Source: UBA6055 sp965203755
GTDB taxonomy: Bacteria; Chloroflexota; Anaerolineae; Aggregatilineales; Phototrophicaceae
NCBI GenBank assembly: GCA_965203755.1
Contig: OZ241910.1
Location: 1,922,001-1,986,000, forward strand
DNA: 64,000 bases
Reading direction: 5' to 3'
Part shown: piece after piece, positions 19,198 through 27,784 of the stretch
Position numbering within the stretch: position 1 is the stretch's first letter
How the letters are laid out: every line of letters starts with the position of its first letter
The notes under the pieces: generated by a model
Database searches by the model: none
Told to the model about the DNA's origin: nothing
The model's input: the letters and a program-made list of their open reading frames with translations, nothing else
Made by a program: the position numbers and the translations under genes

Positions 19198-19575
19198 TTA
19201 TAGCTTACTGGGGCTCTGTGACGAATAGCCAATACATAACACAATAGCCGACGCAATATCATGAAGCTGCGCTGTTGTTAGGACCCCGCGGCGCTTCTCG
19301 AAACGCTCTATAGTAACCGACTTAACCTGGAATGTATCCGCGAACGAATTATGCGATAATCCATTTATCTTGTCTGCTGGAACTTCAACCATCCAGAAAA
19401 GCCTTTTAAATTTTTCGCTGTGGGTTGTAAATGGCGCCACAATCCGCAAAGCCAAACGCCCCGCTTTTTCGATGTTCATGACAACTGCCGGCCGTCTTTT
19501 CCGAATCTCTTGCCCTCTTGCGGGATCAAATTCAATATCCCAGATCTCACCCCGTTTGGGATTGATTGATGCCAT
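19198..19575 (-). CDS. MazF/PemK-family toxin (endoribonuclease)
   Basis: A 125-residue protein beginning with the hallmark RGEIWDIEFDP and continuing to KRRPAVVMN, with the SH3-barrel core of MazF/PemK enzymes that cleave mRNA. It is full length for the family. It starts 2 bases after the stop of the XRE-ImmA/IrrE gene, so the pair is co-transcribed and probably translationally coupled. No separate small antitoxin lies beside it; the upstream gene's acidic tail may serve that role (inference). Confidence 0.85.
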   Translation of the reverse strand: MASINPKRGEIWDIEFDPARGQEIRKRRPAVVMNIEKAGRLALRIVAPFTTHSEKFKRLFWMVEVPADKINGLSHNSFADTFQVKSVTIERFEKRRGVLTTAQLHDIASAIVLCIGYSSQSPSKL

Positions 19576-19577
19576 TT

Positions 19578-20744
19578 CTAAAATTCTTCCTCTCCATAGG
19601 CCTCGAATATCTCGAACTCTTCACCTTCTGCCCATTCAAACATCTGCGATATCCAACGGTCGCGTTCATCTTGTTCCATTGCCAGCAATTGTGAGGCTGT
19701 TGGGTAATCTCCGGGAGAGGGCTTTGCAGCTTCAGACTCAAAGCACGGCGCGTTCACCCGTGTAATACGGTCAGGGCTCATCAGCCCTTTAGCGACGGCC
19801 CTTAAAGCCATCTGCTTGAGTTGCAGCGGCTCTTCATCGCCCTTGTACTCGACGGGTTCTTTTTGGCGCCATCCTTGCGCTGACATCTTTTTGCAAAGTT
19901 CCGTGTAATGGCGTTCGCTGATGATGTCCAGATCTCTGGCGCGGCGAATCCAGGCGCCCATGCTCAAACCGTATTTTCGCTTGAGCATCTTCAATTCGCC
20001 CCAATCCAATCGACTGCGCTTTTGACCTAATTCATAGCCGGCATGTTCGGCTGGTACCAGAAAAGCCGCTGCAAAGCGATGCGCCAGTTTTTCTTCCTCG
20101 CGGCCGTCAAGATGTGCGGTGTCCATCACCAGATGACCAAGCTCATGCGCCAGGCTGAATCGTATGCGGTCAGCGCTTCGGCTTGTGTTAATGACAGTTA
20201 CCGCCCGCCCGGCGCACCATCCCGACAGACCATCAAACTTGCCGCTTTTATCCCAGCTAATGACAACCACGCCTCTGTCTTCGGCCATCTGAACGAGATT
20301 GTCCAGCGGCCGATCCCCCAAATCCCATTGGTCGCGAAGACGTCCGGCCGCCGCTTCGGCCGCTTCAGATGTGCTGACCGTGACCGATGGCAAAGCGAAT
20401 TTCATCTCTGGATACAACAGGCTGTGCAATTCGATTTGCAGTTCGGCAAGGTCGGCGGCATAGGCTTTTATGGCTCCCTGTTTTTTCTGTGGCAGTTGGC
20501 TGTGGCGGCGGAAAGCCTGCCATTCAATCGTCTTGGCGGGCTGATGGGTGAAGTAGGCGCTGCGGACCTCTAGTATCGCGCTGGCGAGCAGCAAAAACTG
20601 CGCCGGCGGCATACTCTTGCTGTTCTCATATTTTGAAATGGCCGCTTTGGTCACGCGGTATCCGCGTTCTCCCAGTTGATGGGCAAGCGCTTGCTGTGTC
20701 AAGCCTGCCAGCAAACGAGCCTGTTTGACTCTGGCGCCAATCAT
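19578..20744 (-). CDS. XRE-family HTH / ImmA-IrrE metallopeptidase protein, putative antitoxin partner of MazF
   Basis: A 388-residue protein. An N-terminal XRE helix-turn-helix (residues about 3-58) is followed by an ImmA/IrrE (COG2856) zinc-peptidase domain with HELGH at 200-204 and a downstream RFAAAFLVP segment. The C-terminal 45 residues are acidic (DERDRWISQMFEWAEGEEF...) and resemble the toxin-wrapping tail of MazE-like antitoxins. The ATG at 20744 has GGGAG seven bases upstream. By family precedent it should repress its own promoter; de-repression by self-cleavage is inferred. Confidence 0.85.
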   Translation of the reverse strand: MIGARVKQARLLAGLTQQALAHQLGERGYRVTKAAISKYENSKSMPPAQFLLLASAILEVRSAYFTHQPAKTIEWQAFRRHSQLPQKKQGAIKAYAADLAELQIELHSLLYPEMKFALPSVTVSTSEAAEAAAGRLRDQWDLGDRPLDNLVQMAEDRGVVVISWDKSGKFDGLSGWCAGRAVTVINTSRSADRIRFSLAHELGHLVMDTAHLDGREEEKLAHRFAAAFLVPAEHAGYELGQKRSRLDWGELKMLKRKYGLSMGAWIRRARDLDIISERHYTELCKKMSAQGWRQKEPVEYKGDEEPLQLKQMALRAVAKGLMSPDRITRVNAPCFESEAAKPSPGDYPTASQLLAMEQDERDRWISQMFEWAEGEEFEIFEAYGEEEF

Positions 20745-20764
20745 GGTTATTCTCCCGTCTTATT

Positions 20765-20815
20765 TGTTGACAAGTCTACTGTATTTTGGGAAAAAATCAA
20801 CGACATTCGCCTATT
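20765..20815 (-). promoter_or_regulatory. Probable promoter/operator of the XRE-mazF pair
   Basis: On the minus strand TTGATT and TAGACT are separated by 16 bases. A small dyad, TTGT-CA-ACAA, lies immediately downstream in a position suited to an autoregulatory operator. The geometry supports it; there is no independent evidence. Confidence 0.35.
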
Positions 20816-20844
20816 GCGGACAGTTTGCCGGGAGCGGACATCTG

Positions 20845-22029
20845 TTATCCAATCGCATCGCGCCGCAGGTTTTCGTAGAGGGCTTCCAGTTGGATGGCGA
20901 TGGCATCCCAAGTATATTTCGCGGCGATTAGCCGCCGGGCGGCTTTTGCCATCCGCGCCCGCAGGCTGCTGTCCATAAGCAGAAGGCGGAGTTTGTCGGC
21001 AAAATCCGCCGCCGAAGCCGCCGCCACATAACCGGCGCCGGCCGCTTCGACGTCATTCATATTGCATCCCGGCGACAGGATGACCGGCATCCCGGCGGCC
21101 ATCGCTTCCAGGACCGCGATTGACAAACCCTCGCCAACCGCCGGCAAGGCGAATACATCGCCGGCCGCCAAAGCCCGCAGTCGGTCGGCGCCGCTCAAAT
21201 ACCCGGTGATGGCGATTCGTCGGTCGCCGGCCGCCAAGCCCCGTATCGTTTTCAGCATGCCTTCATCGGGGCCGGCGATGAGCAGCCGCGAATGCTCTAC
21301 ACGCGCCTGCTGAAAGGCTTGTATCAGCACATCCAGCCCTTTGCGCTGCTGCAAACGTCCCATGAACAGGACGGTTGGCGCCGCGTCTAGTCCATAACGG
21401 CGGCGGAAGCCATGGGCATCGGGCAGGTCGGCGAAATCGTTCAGGTGAACGCCGTTGGGAATGATGTCGAATGATGTCGGCCTTTGCCGCCGGCCAAAGG
21501 ATTGCCAAAGTGTTTGAGCATCCGCGAGTTCGGCTTGGGTCAAGGCAATGATATGATCGATTCGCCGCGCCGCGCCAGCGCCGAGCAGCCGGTCCCAGCC
21601 GATTTTCAGGCGGCTGCGCCCGGCGCCGAGAGCGAGCGTGCCGTGCGGCGACAGGACAATCGGCTTGCCGAGGGCCTGCGCCGCGGGAGCCACCAGCAGA
21701 TTTTCCGCGCTGCGAAATTCGTGGATATGCAGCACATCAACCTGCGGCAAAATCAAGGCGGCTGTGTTTTTCATGCTGCGGGGGGTGGACAGGTTCAGTT
21801 TGCCGCGCAGCCAAGGCGCCGCATTCGGACAGCGCAAAACCCGCACCCCGTCAGCCATCTCGTCGGCTGCGCCGCGGTAGCGCGTGGTCTGATCCAGGGC
21901 ATCGGTGGTCAGCACGGTCACCTGATGGCCGCGTTCAACCAGCGCGCCGGCCATGCCTTCAACCGCCCGCGCCACACCGCCAAAGGCATAAGCCGGTTTG
22001 TAATAGGGGCTTAGGTGCAGGATGTGCAT
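20845..22029 (-). CDS. Glycosyltransferase family 4 protein
   Basis: A 394-residue GT-B enzyme. The N-terminal domain has GGVARAVEGMAGALVERGH; the C-terminal domain has FMGRLQQRKGLDVLIQAF, then EGLSIAVLEAMAAGMPVI, the E-x7-E signature of retaining GT4 transferases. It acts in the cytoplasm on a nucleotide-sugar donor. It lies six bases downstream of the flippase gene, so the two form an exopolysaccharide or O-antigen-type unit. The sugar and acceptor cannot be inferred. Confidence 0.88.
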   Translation of the reverse strand: MHILHLSPYYKPAYAFGGVARAVEGMAGALVERGHQVTVLTTDALDQTTRYRGAADEMADGVRVLRCPNAAPWLRGKLNLSTPRSMKNTAALILPQVDVLHIHEFRSAENLLVAPAAQALGKPIVLSPHGTLALGAGRSRLKIGWDRLLGAGAARRIDHIIALTQAELADAQTLWQSFGRRQRPTSFDIIPNGVHLNDFADLPDAHGFRRRYGLDAAPTVLFMGRLQQRKGLDVLIQAFQQARVEHSRLLIAGPDEGMLKTIRGLAAGDRRIAITGYLSGADRLRALAAGDVFALPAVGEGLSIAVLEAMAAGMPVILSPGCNMNDVEAAGAGYVAAASAADFADKLRLLLMDSSLRARMAKAARRLIAAKYTWDAIAIQLEALYENLRRDAIG

Positions 22030-22035
22030 CGGCTT

Positions 22036-23547
22036 TCATCCGCCCCATTCCACATCGCGCTTCCAGCAGCGCCGGACGACCGCGCCGCCCGGCATGGCTG
22101 AAGCGAGCCGATAGAGCAGGTCCCAATCATTTTCGCTTAGCACGCGCCCGTATAAGACAGCGCCGATATAGATTCCCAGCCCAAGCGCCATCGCCAGCAT
22201 AAAATGCGGACCGCGCAGCGCCAGCATGACCAAGGCCGCCAGCGCGGCGAAAGCCAGCAGACGGCGAATGCTGGCGGCGATTTTGCGCCATTGCCAGCCG
22301 ACTGTGCGAAAGTTCCAAACCAGCAGCCCAAGCGCCAGCGCCTCGGCCATGATGGAGGCGAGCGCGGCGCCGCGCGGGTCGCCCCAGCCAAACAGTAAAA
22401 TCGCGTTGAGCGCAATGTTGAGCAGCAGACCGACGGCGCGGAACAGCAGCAGACGCCGCTGGCGGTTCTGAATCAGCATGGCTTTGCTGAAGACGTTGCC
22501 AATCATCGCGAGCATGGTGTACCAGATGAGCAGGCGCAGGATGCCGGCGGTCGGCGCAAAATCAAGACCAAAGAGCGGCGCGATGATGTCATCGGCGAAA
22601 ATGCTGATGGTCAGCGCCAGCGGCAGGGTTATGATGACCATGTACAGCGACAGTTTTTCAATCATCAGGCCGAATAAGGGATTCTTGCCGGACTCGTAAT
22701 AGCGCGACAGCATCGGATAGGCGGCCACCAATACGGTCGTGCTGAACAGCTCGATGATGCCGAAATGGATGACGAAGGCGACCGTGAGATGGCCGGCGCT
22801 TGCTTCGCCAAGAATGCCGGTGGTCATCAGCTTGTCGGTGTGTTGATAGACCTGTGTCAGGAAAGCCGACAAAGCCAGGGGGGCGCTGTTGACCAGCAGC
22901 GGCATCCCGATGCGGCGGTCAAAAGGAAATTGAGGCCGCAGGCCGGCGCGCCAGTTGAGCCCAACCAGCGCCGCCGAACGGACCAGGCCGGACGCAATCG
23001 CCGCGCCATAAACCCCCAGCAGGCCCCAGCCCAGAGAAAGCGCCAGAACCGCCAGCCCGATTCGCAGGATGATATGTCCGACTTCAACCGAGGAGGTCTT
23101 CAGCATGGCTTCGCGCGCCAGCAGGAGGTCGTGACCCATGTTGCCGAACAAATCGACAAACAGGTTGATCCCCGCCAGCGCCGCGAAGACGCGCACCGCT
23201 TCGCTGTAGCCGACGGCAAAGCCATTCATGCCAACATAAGCCAGCAGCGCCAGCGCCGTCTGCCAGACCATCATCGCCGACCAGTATTTGCCGGCTTGAG
23301 TCGGCGCGCGGGCGACGTCTCGAATCACAATCAAGCCCATGCTGAAACTGGATATGGAAGCGGCAACCGCCATCAGCGCGCCGACTGTGCCGTAGACGCC
23401 ATAATCAAAATCGCCCAGCCAAGGCACCAAAATCAGCTGCCAGGCAAAGAGCAGACCTTTGCTGACGATGCTGGCGATGATCAATGCGCTTACATTGCGG
23501 GCGGCGCGTTTGGTGTCATTGCCGGAAAACCGGGCGGATTCAGTCAT
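22036..23547 (-). CDS. Wzx-like polysaccharide flippase
   Basis: A 503-residue membrane protein with about 14 hydrophobic segments, matching the oligosaccharide flippase (Wzx/MATE-superfamily) pattern: an N-terminal LIIASIVSKGLLFAWQLILVP span, then paired helices throughout. It probably moves a lipid-linked oligosaccharide to the outer face of the membrane. The ATG at 23547 starts the operon and the GT4 gene follows directly. Confidence 0.85.
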   Translation of the reverse strand: MTESARFSGNDTKRAARNVSALIIASIVSKGLLFAWQLILVPWLGDFDYGVYGTVGALMAVAASISSFSMGLIVIRDVARAPTQAGKYWSAMMVWQTALALLAYVGMNGFAVGYSEAVRVFAALAGINLFVDLFGNMGHDLLLAREAMLKTSSVEVGHIILRIGLAVLALSLGWGLLGVYGAAIASGLVRSAALVGLNWRAGLRPQFPFDRRIGMPLLVNSAPLALSAFLTQVYQHTDKLMTTGILGEASAGHLTVAFVIHFGIIELFSTTVLVAAYPMLSRYYESGKNPLFGLMIEKLSLYMVIITLPLALTISIFADDIIAPLFGLDFAPTAGILRLLIWYTMLAMIGNVFSKAMLIQNRQRRLLLFRAVGLLLNIALNAILLFGWGDPRGAALASIMAEALALGLLVWNFRTVGWQWRKIAASIRRLLAFAALAALVMLALRGPHFMLAMALGLGIYIGAVLYGRVLSENDWDLLYRLASAMPGGAVVRRCWKRDVEWGG

Positions 23548-23656
23548 GGTGCCGGCTGCCTAGGGAACGGTAGCCCAATTTAGCGCAAAGGAAGCCAGAA
23601 ACACAGGGGGCGATGCGCGCCATGATGAAGGGCAGGTTAATCATTTACCGCCGCGG

Positions 23657-23703
23657 CGCAAAGGACACCAAGATTTCAACCGTTTGTCTCGGTGTCCTTT
23701 ATG
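23657..23703. terminator. Long hairpin between convergent-side genes
   Basis: AAAGGACACC (23660-23669) pairs perfectly with GGTGTCCTTT (23691-23700), extendable by three pairs across one mismatch. It lies in the 180-base gap between the flippase start and the beta-helix gene stop. It may act as a terminator, but the GCAAAGGACACCAAG wording also resembles degenerate intergenic elements common in environmental genomes. Confidence 0.4.
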
Positions 23704-23727
23704 ATGAATGGTCGCATGAATCGGCGG

Positions 23728-24930
23728 CTATGAATGCGGCATCAGCACAATCGATCCCGGCGTCTCAATCGCGCCGCAGGTCATGCCGTTGACGACGGTC
23801 GATGCCAAGGGCGCGGCGGCGCGCGGCATCATGCGCGCATCCAAGAACAGCAGATTGCCGGCCTGCGGGAAGCAGACCTCGACGCCCTGCTCGACATAAC
23901 CCCAGATATCGACGGCATCAATAAAGCCGCCGTCCACAATCGCCTGCACGCCGATGCCGCCGCCGTCAAGCCGCTGACACTGGACGCCGCTCGCCAGCCC
24001 ATAAGTTGCATGGACGACAATGCCGGTCGCTTGGTTCAAGTCGATGCAGGTCGTCGCCAGCGGCCGCGCCGTGGCTGATGGCCGCGGTGTTTTCTTGGGC
24101 TTCTTTTGCGGCGTGAGCGCCAGCCAATAGCTGAAATTTCTCGGACATCTGCCGGTTCTGCTGTCGGTGATTATAGATCCCCCGGTGTCGGTTGCCGGCG
24201 TGATGCCGTCTGCCTGGACATTGTCCTCGAAAGTCATGCAGCCATTGAGTGTGACCGAGGATCCAGACCCCGCGGCTGTAACCACGGCCGTTCTGCCGGC
24301 GGAGAATCTGTTGCCGCGGAAGATGCCGTTGGTGATGGTCGCTATGCCCCCGAGGGAGGCGGTGACAACGGCAAAGTTTGTTCCGCCGACGGGCGCCTGG
24401 ATGTTGTTCAGGAACTGCACATTCTGCAAAGTGGCGCGTGCGCTGTTTTGCCTACTAACTAATACAGTCCTGGCTCCATTGTCTCTTAAGATGAGGTTGC
24501 GGCCGTTAAGACGCGCGCCGTTATCCACGAAAAGAGGGGCGTATTGCCCGGCCCCGCTTCCGTAAATGATGACATCGTTCAGATTGAGGATGGCGCTTGA
24601 ACCCTGTACCGCGAAGAGAAAGGTTTCATCCGGTCCGTTGATGCTGTGTCCGTTGCCGTTGATGGTGAACTCGCCGGATGTGATATACATTATGGCATTG
24701 CCAACCGCGGCTGACCAGCTGCCATAAACGCAGTCGTCGGTCAGGTTGAAGGTCTTGATCGACGCTGACGAAGTGAACTGGGAGGAAAACTCTGGCAGAC
24801 CGCAGTCCGCCAGGGTGGTCGGATTGTCTGTATACGCCGGTGGTGGGGTTGGCACTGCCGTTTGGCTTTGGACCGGCAGGGCGATGATGCAGAACAGGAA
24901 TACACAAAGAAGCAGAGTTTTCTTTACCAT
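23728..24930 (-). CDS. Secreted parallel beta-helix protein (paralogue of 48260-49450)
   Basis: About 400 residues. The signal peptide is at residues 1-23. Residues about 65-245 show repeats of the GEFTINGNGHSINGP, LNLNDVIIYG and NGIFRGN type, a polymorphic right-handed beta-helix as in adhesin-like surface proteins. After a basic Lys-Pro-Thr linker, the last 105 residues form a cysteine-containing domain nearly identical to that of the paralogue. The ATG at 24930 follows GGAG. A longer leader frame begins at 25054 and crosses a 22-nt G/C tract; it would join this frame if the tract lost one base or gained two. Surface-exposed, variable expression is inferred. Confidence 0.75.
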   Translation of the reverse strand: MVKKTLLLCVFLFCIIALPVQSQTAVPTPPPAYTDNPTTLADCGLPEFSSQFTSSASIKTFNLTDDCVYGSWSAAVGNAIMYITSGEFTINGNGHSINGPDETFLFAVQGSSAILNLNDVIIYGSGAGQYAPLFVDNGARLNGRNLILRDNGARTVLVSRQNSARATLQNVQFLNNIQAPVGGTNFAVVTASLGGIATITNGIFRGNRFSAGRTAVVTAAGSGSSVTLNGCMTFEDNVQADGITPATDTGGSIITDSRTGRCPRNFSYWLALTPQKKPKKTPRPSATARPLATTCIDLNQATGIVVHATYGLASGVQCQRLDGGGIGVQAIVDGGFIDAVDIWGYVEQGVEVCFPQAGNLLFLDARMMPRAAAPLASTVVNGMTCGAIETPGSIVLMPHS

Positions 24931-24953
24931 GCCGGCGCGCTCCAAGAAAATTC

Positions 24954-24975
24954 GGGGGGGGGGGGGGGGGGGGGG
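24954..24975. repeat. 22-nt G homopolymer upstream of the beta-helix gene
   Basis: Twenty-two consecutive G residues (C on the coding strand), between a start codon with a good ribosome-binding site (ATG at 25054) and the signal-peptide ATG at 24930. Homopolymers this long are prone to slipped-strand mispairing. The exact length is also prone to sequencing and assembly error. Confidence 0.9.
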
Positions 24976-25092
24976 AATTAACCGGCGCCGCCGCCCCCCG
25001 CTTGGGCTGGCATTTTTCTATATTCATCATTGCCTTATTATTCATAACGTTCATTTCAGCACACTCCTATCTTATCTGAAACTCTCTTAATG

Positions 25093-25121
25093 ATATTATC
25101 TGAAAGCCGGGCCTTGTGCAA
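25093..25121 (-). promoter_or_regulatory. Promoter of the beta-helix gene
   Basis: On the minus strand TTGCAC (25116-25121) and TAATAT (25093-25098) are 17 bases apart, within AAAGACTTG-N15-TCAGATAATAT. The same block, spaced 14, precedes the paralogue at 49.66 kb, so the element is conserved between the two genes. Confidence 0.65.
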
Positions 25122-25292
25122 GTCTTTTTTGAATTTTCAAGGCGACCGCGCCAAATCGGTGGCAATAGACCTGCCGTTTTTGGCAATAGATGGCAGCACG
25201 TGGCGGTCCAGTGCGCGAAAAGCGCTGGATACCGCGCAATGACGACAATTCAAGGTGAAGCCGAATGCCCTGGGTTAGGAAAAAAACATATT

Positions 25293-25320
25293 TTGTCTGT
25301 CTTTGTAAAGGTGTTAAACT
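25293..25320 (+). promoter_or_regulatory. Possible promoter of glycosyltransferase gene
   Basis: TTGTCT (25293-25298) and TAAACT (25315-25320) are separated by 16 bases, 32 bases before the ATG at 25352. Confidence 0.4.
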
Positions 25321-25351
25321 TGATGCTATTGGATGCTTTGGGATTTGTGGT

Positions 25352-26770
25352 ATGAATGCCGGCAAGAAAATCGCTGTGTTTTCCATGACGCCGCTCTTCC
25401 CCGATTTTGCGATGGGCGGCGGGCAGAAACAGTTAAAGAAAGTCGCGCTCCATCTGGGCGAACAGGGACATCAGCTGACAATCCTCTCGACGCAGCGCGA
25501 AGGCTCAATGACCCCCTTCAAGTGGCATGACAATGTTGAAATCCATCCCACGCTGCGGTTTAAGCAGCCCTATCCCGAACCCTATTTCACGCCCCTGTAT
25601 CACATCGCCAACGCCATCCGCGAAATGGGAGACGCCATAGCGCAGGCGGATATTCACTACAGCCACGACGGCGGGCTGATATTCCCCTATGTGTATCAAG
25701 ACATCCCCACCGTGATTTCCTTGCGGAGCATCCTCTATCCCGAAACGCTGCAAGCCGCGTTTCTGTTTCAAGGCGATGAGTGGATTGTGCCTTCCGAACA
25801 TACCCGCGCCTCCTATGAAGCCGCCGTGTCACAGTTTTCGCCCGCGGTCGGCGAACGAATGCACACCATCCACAACGGCTTCGACTGGGACCAATTGCGG
25901 TACCGGCCGCCGGCCGCGATTTTCGAACGGATTCCAGCGGCGGTCGCCGGACATCCGATTGTGCTCTTCCCGCATCGGCCCGAACTCTCCAAGGGGATTT
26001 ATGAGACGCTTGCGGTGGCTGACAGGCTGGTGCATGAGTATGGCTGGACGGATTTGCGCGTGCTGGTGCCGCGCTGGCTGGATGCCGAAACCGAACCAGG
26101 AAACCGCGCCTATTATGACCGCCTGAACCGAGCCATCCATGAAGCCGGCCTGGCGGATGTGTTTGTGTTCCATGAATGGATCCACGATGACCTGATTGCC
26201 GAATACTACAGCCTGGCGGATGTGACCCTCTGCATCGGCAGCTACGTCGAGACCTTTGGCAATACGCCCTTTGAATCCTTGGGCTGCGGCGCTTTGCCCA
26301 TCCTGGCGCGGGTGGCGGCTTACCGCGGACTGCTGCCGGACGAGCATGTCCATCGCGTCGATTACGGCGATATTGACGCCGCGGCCGAACAGGCGCACGT
26401 CATTCTGACGGAAAAGCGGCGCACCCCCAAAGCCACCCTGCGCTATCTGCGATCCGAATTCTCCCTGGAAGCGATGGTCACGCGCTATGCGGATGTGATC
26501 TTGCAGGCCGCCAAGAAACCCCGCCTGCCCTATGCCATGCCCCGGCTCGCCGGCAAAACCCGCTATCGCCTCGCGCCCTGGTGCTGCCTGTCCGAACGGT
26601 ACGGCGTTTATCACGATTTCCGCGCCGACTATCAAGCCGACAGCCAGCTTATTGACATCGCGGCGGCCCATCCGAAGGGCTTTCGGGGCGAGGAAATTGA
26701 GCCCGCCCGCCTGCGAAGCTGGCTGGATAATGGATTTGTCGTGCCGGTCATCACCGCCCAGCCCGGCTGA
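25352..26770 (+). CDS. GT-B glycosyltransferase (GT4-like)
   Basis: A 472-residue protein. The N-terminus reads MGGGQKQLKKVALHLGEQGH, typical of the sugar-acceptor domain of GT4 enzymes. The C-terminal domain carries FGNTPFESLGCGALPI in place of the usual E-x7-E region. The ATG at 25352 was chosen because homology begins at KKIAVFSM; the frame is open further upstream. It probably belongs to envelope polysaccharide synthesis together with the flippase and GT4 genes nearby. Donor and acceptor are unknown. Confidence 0.78.
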   Translation: MNAGKKIAVFSMTPLFPDFAMGGGQKQLKKVALHLGEQGHQLTILSTQREGSMTPFKWHDNVEIHPTLRFKQPYPEPYFTPLYHIANAIREMGDAIAQADIHYSHDGGLIFPYVYQDIPTVISLRSILYPETLQAAFLFQGDEWIVPSEHTRASYEAAVSQFSPAVGERMHTIHNGFDWDQLRYRPPAAIFERIPAAVAGHPIVLFPHRPELSKGIYETLAVADRLVHEYGWTDLRVLVPRWLDAETEPGNRAYYDRLNRAIHEAGLADVFVFHEWIHDDLIAEYYSLADVTLCIGSYVETFGNTPFESLGCGALPILARVAAYRGLLPDEHVHRVDYGDIDAAAEQAHVILTEKRRTPKATLRYLRSEFSLEAMVTRYADVILQAAKKPRLPYAMPRLAGKTRYRLAPWCCLSERYGVYHDFRADYQADSQLIDIAAAHPKGFRGEEIEPARLRSWLDNGFVVPVITAQPG

Positions 26771-26775
26771 TCGGC

Positions 26776-27636
26776 TTACAGATTGAAAATAATATCGGCC
26801 GCCATCACCTCTGCGGCCAGCCAGCGATTGAAGATCGTTTCAGCCAAAAAAGGCATTCGCCCGGCTTCGACAGCCCGCCGCGCTTTGCCCAATGTTTCCA
26901 AAATATGATAGCCCAGCCCGGTGACAAGCGGCCCAGCGACCGTCCCGACTTCAATCGAGAATGCGGTTTCGGTCAAAATATCATCCAGCAGTTCGCCGCG
27001 GATAAACCAGCCCAGATCGCCGCCGCCGTCCCTGCTGGTCGCGTCAAGCGAAACTTCGGCCGCCAGCGAAGCGAAATCTTCGCCCGCCGCCAGCCGTTCC
27101 AGCGCATCTTGGGCTTCGGCTTGAGTGGCGACCAGGATGTGCCGCGCATGGACATGTTCCACCTGGCCATCCAAGTCGGCGGTGACGTGATCGCGCACGC
27201 GGTCGGTCAGCATTCGACTGTGGACCGCGGCCCGCGCTTCCCCATCCATCTCATCCAGATTGTCCTGCAAACGCTCCATCTCGGCCTCAATGTCCTCATC
27301 GCTGACGCCAATGTCATGCCGCTCCGCGAACTGGACAATGATTTCCGCTTCAATCATCGCGTTGAGGACCTCAATCACCCGCGCGTCATCGCTGTCGGCG
27401 GTGGAGGCGGCCGCGCTGCCGGCCAGAGCCCGTTCAAATTCAGCCCGAGTAATGAGGCCGCCATTGATGCTGACGATGGCCTCGCCGCCGTTCTCATCCG
27501 ATGTCGCGGCCGCGGTCGCGGCTGTGTCTTGCGCGCTGACACCCATCCGGATGCCATAGACGCCCGCCATCACCATCATCAGGATGCCAAGCGGTAAAAT
27601 CGGCGCCAGGCGCATGGTCAAACCCTTCATATCCAT
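26776..27636 (-). CDS. PpiC-type peptidyl-prolyl isomerase, membrane-anchored (SurA/PrsA-like)
   Basis: A 286-residue protein with an N-terminal hydrophobic anchor (residues about 10-30), a SurA-N-like helical region (55-125) and a parvulin domain (about 140-240) marked by HARHILVAT, then GGGDLGWFIRGEL and GYHILETLGK. It catalyses prolyl isomerisation of exported proteins outside the membrane. In-frame ATGs at 27636, 27630 and 27615 are all possible. The gene converges on the glycosyltransferase, with five bases between the stops. Confidence 0.87.
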   Translation of the reverse strand: MDMKGLTMRLAPILPLGILMMVMAGVYGIRMGVSAQDTAATAAATSDENGGEAIVSINGGLITRAEFERALAGSAAASTADSDDARVIEVLNAMIEAEIIVQFAERHDIGVSDEDIEAEMERLQDNLDEMDGEARAAVHSRMLTDRVRDHVTADLDGQVEHVHARHILVATQAEAQDALERLAAGEDFASLAAEVSLDATSRDGGGDLGWFIRGELLDDILTETAFSIEVGTVAGPLVTGLGYHILETLGKARRAVEAGRMPFLAETIFNRWLAAEVMAADIIFNL

Positions 27637-27784
27637 CGAAGCATCGCCTATGATTATGCCGTTCGCCAGTCAGTCGAACAAGTTCCAAAGCCAATCGTCC
27701 ATGCAACTCGGCTGCGGTCTGCGCGTAATACATAAAGTGACATGCTATACTGATGTCAGGACAATTCAGCGAGGATATTTTGCT

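Larger units (their letters stand above)
24931..25351. other. Divergent intergenic region with leader frame
   Basis: This 421-base gap contains no complete gene. On the minus strand it holds a promoter (25093-25121), an AGGAG site followed by ATG 25054, a 26-codon leader frame, and the G/C tract. On the plus strand it holds a likely promoter (25293-25320) for the glycosyltransferase at 25352. A TTTCAGATAA motif occurs twice (around 25074 and 25103, minus strand). Confidence 0.6.
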
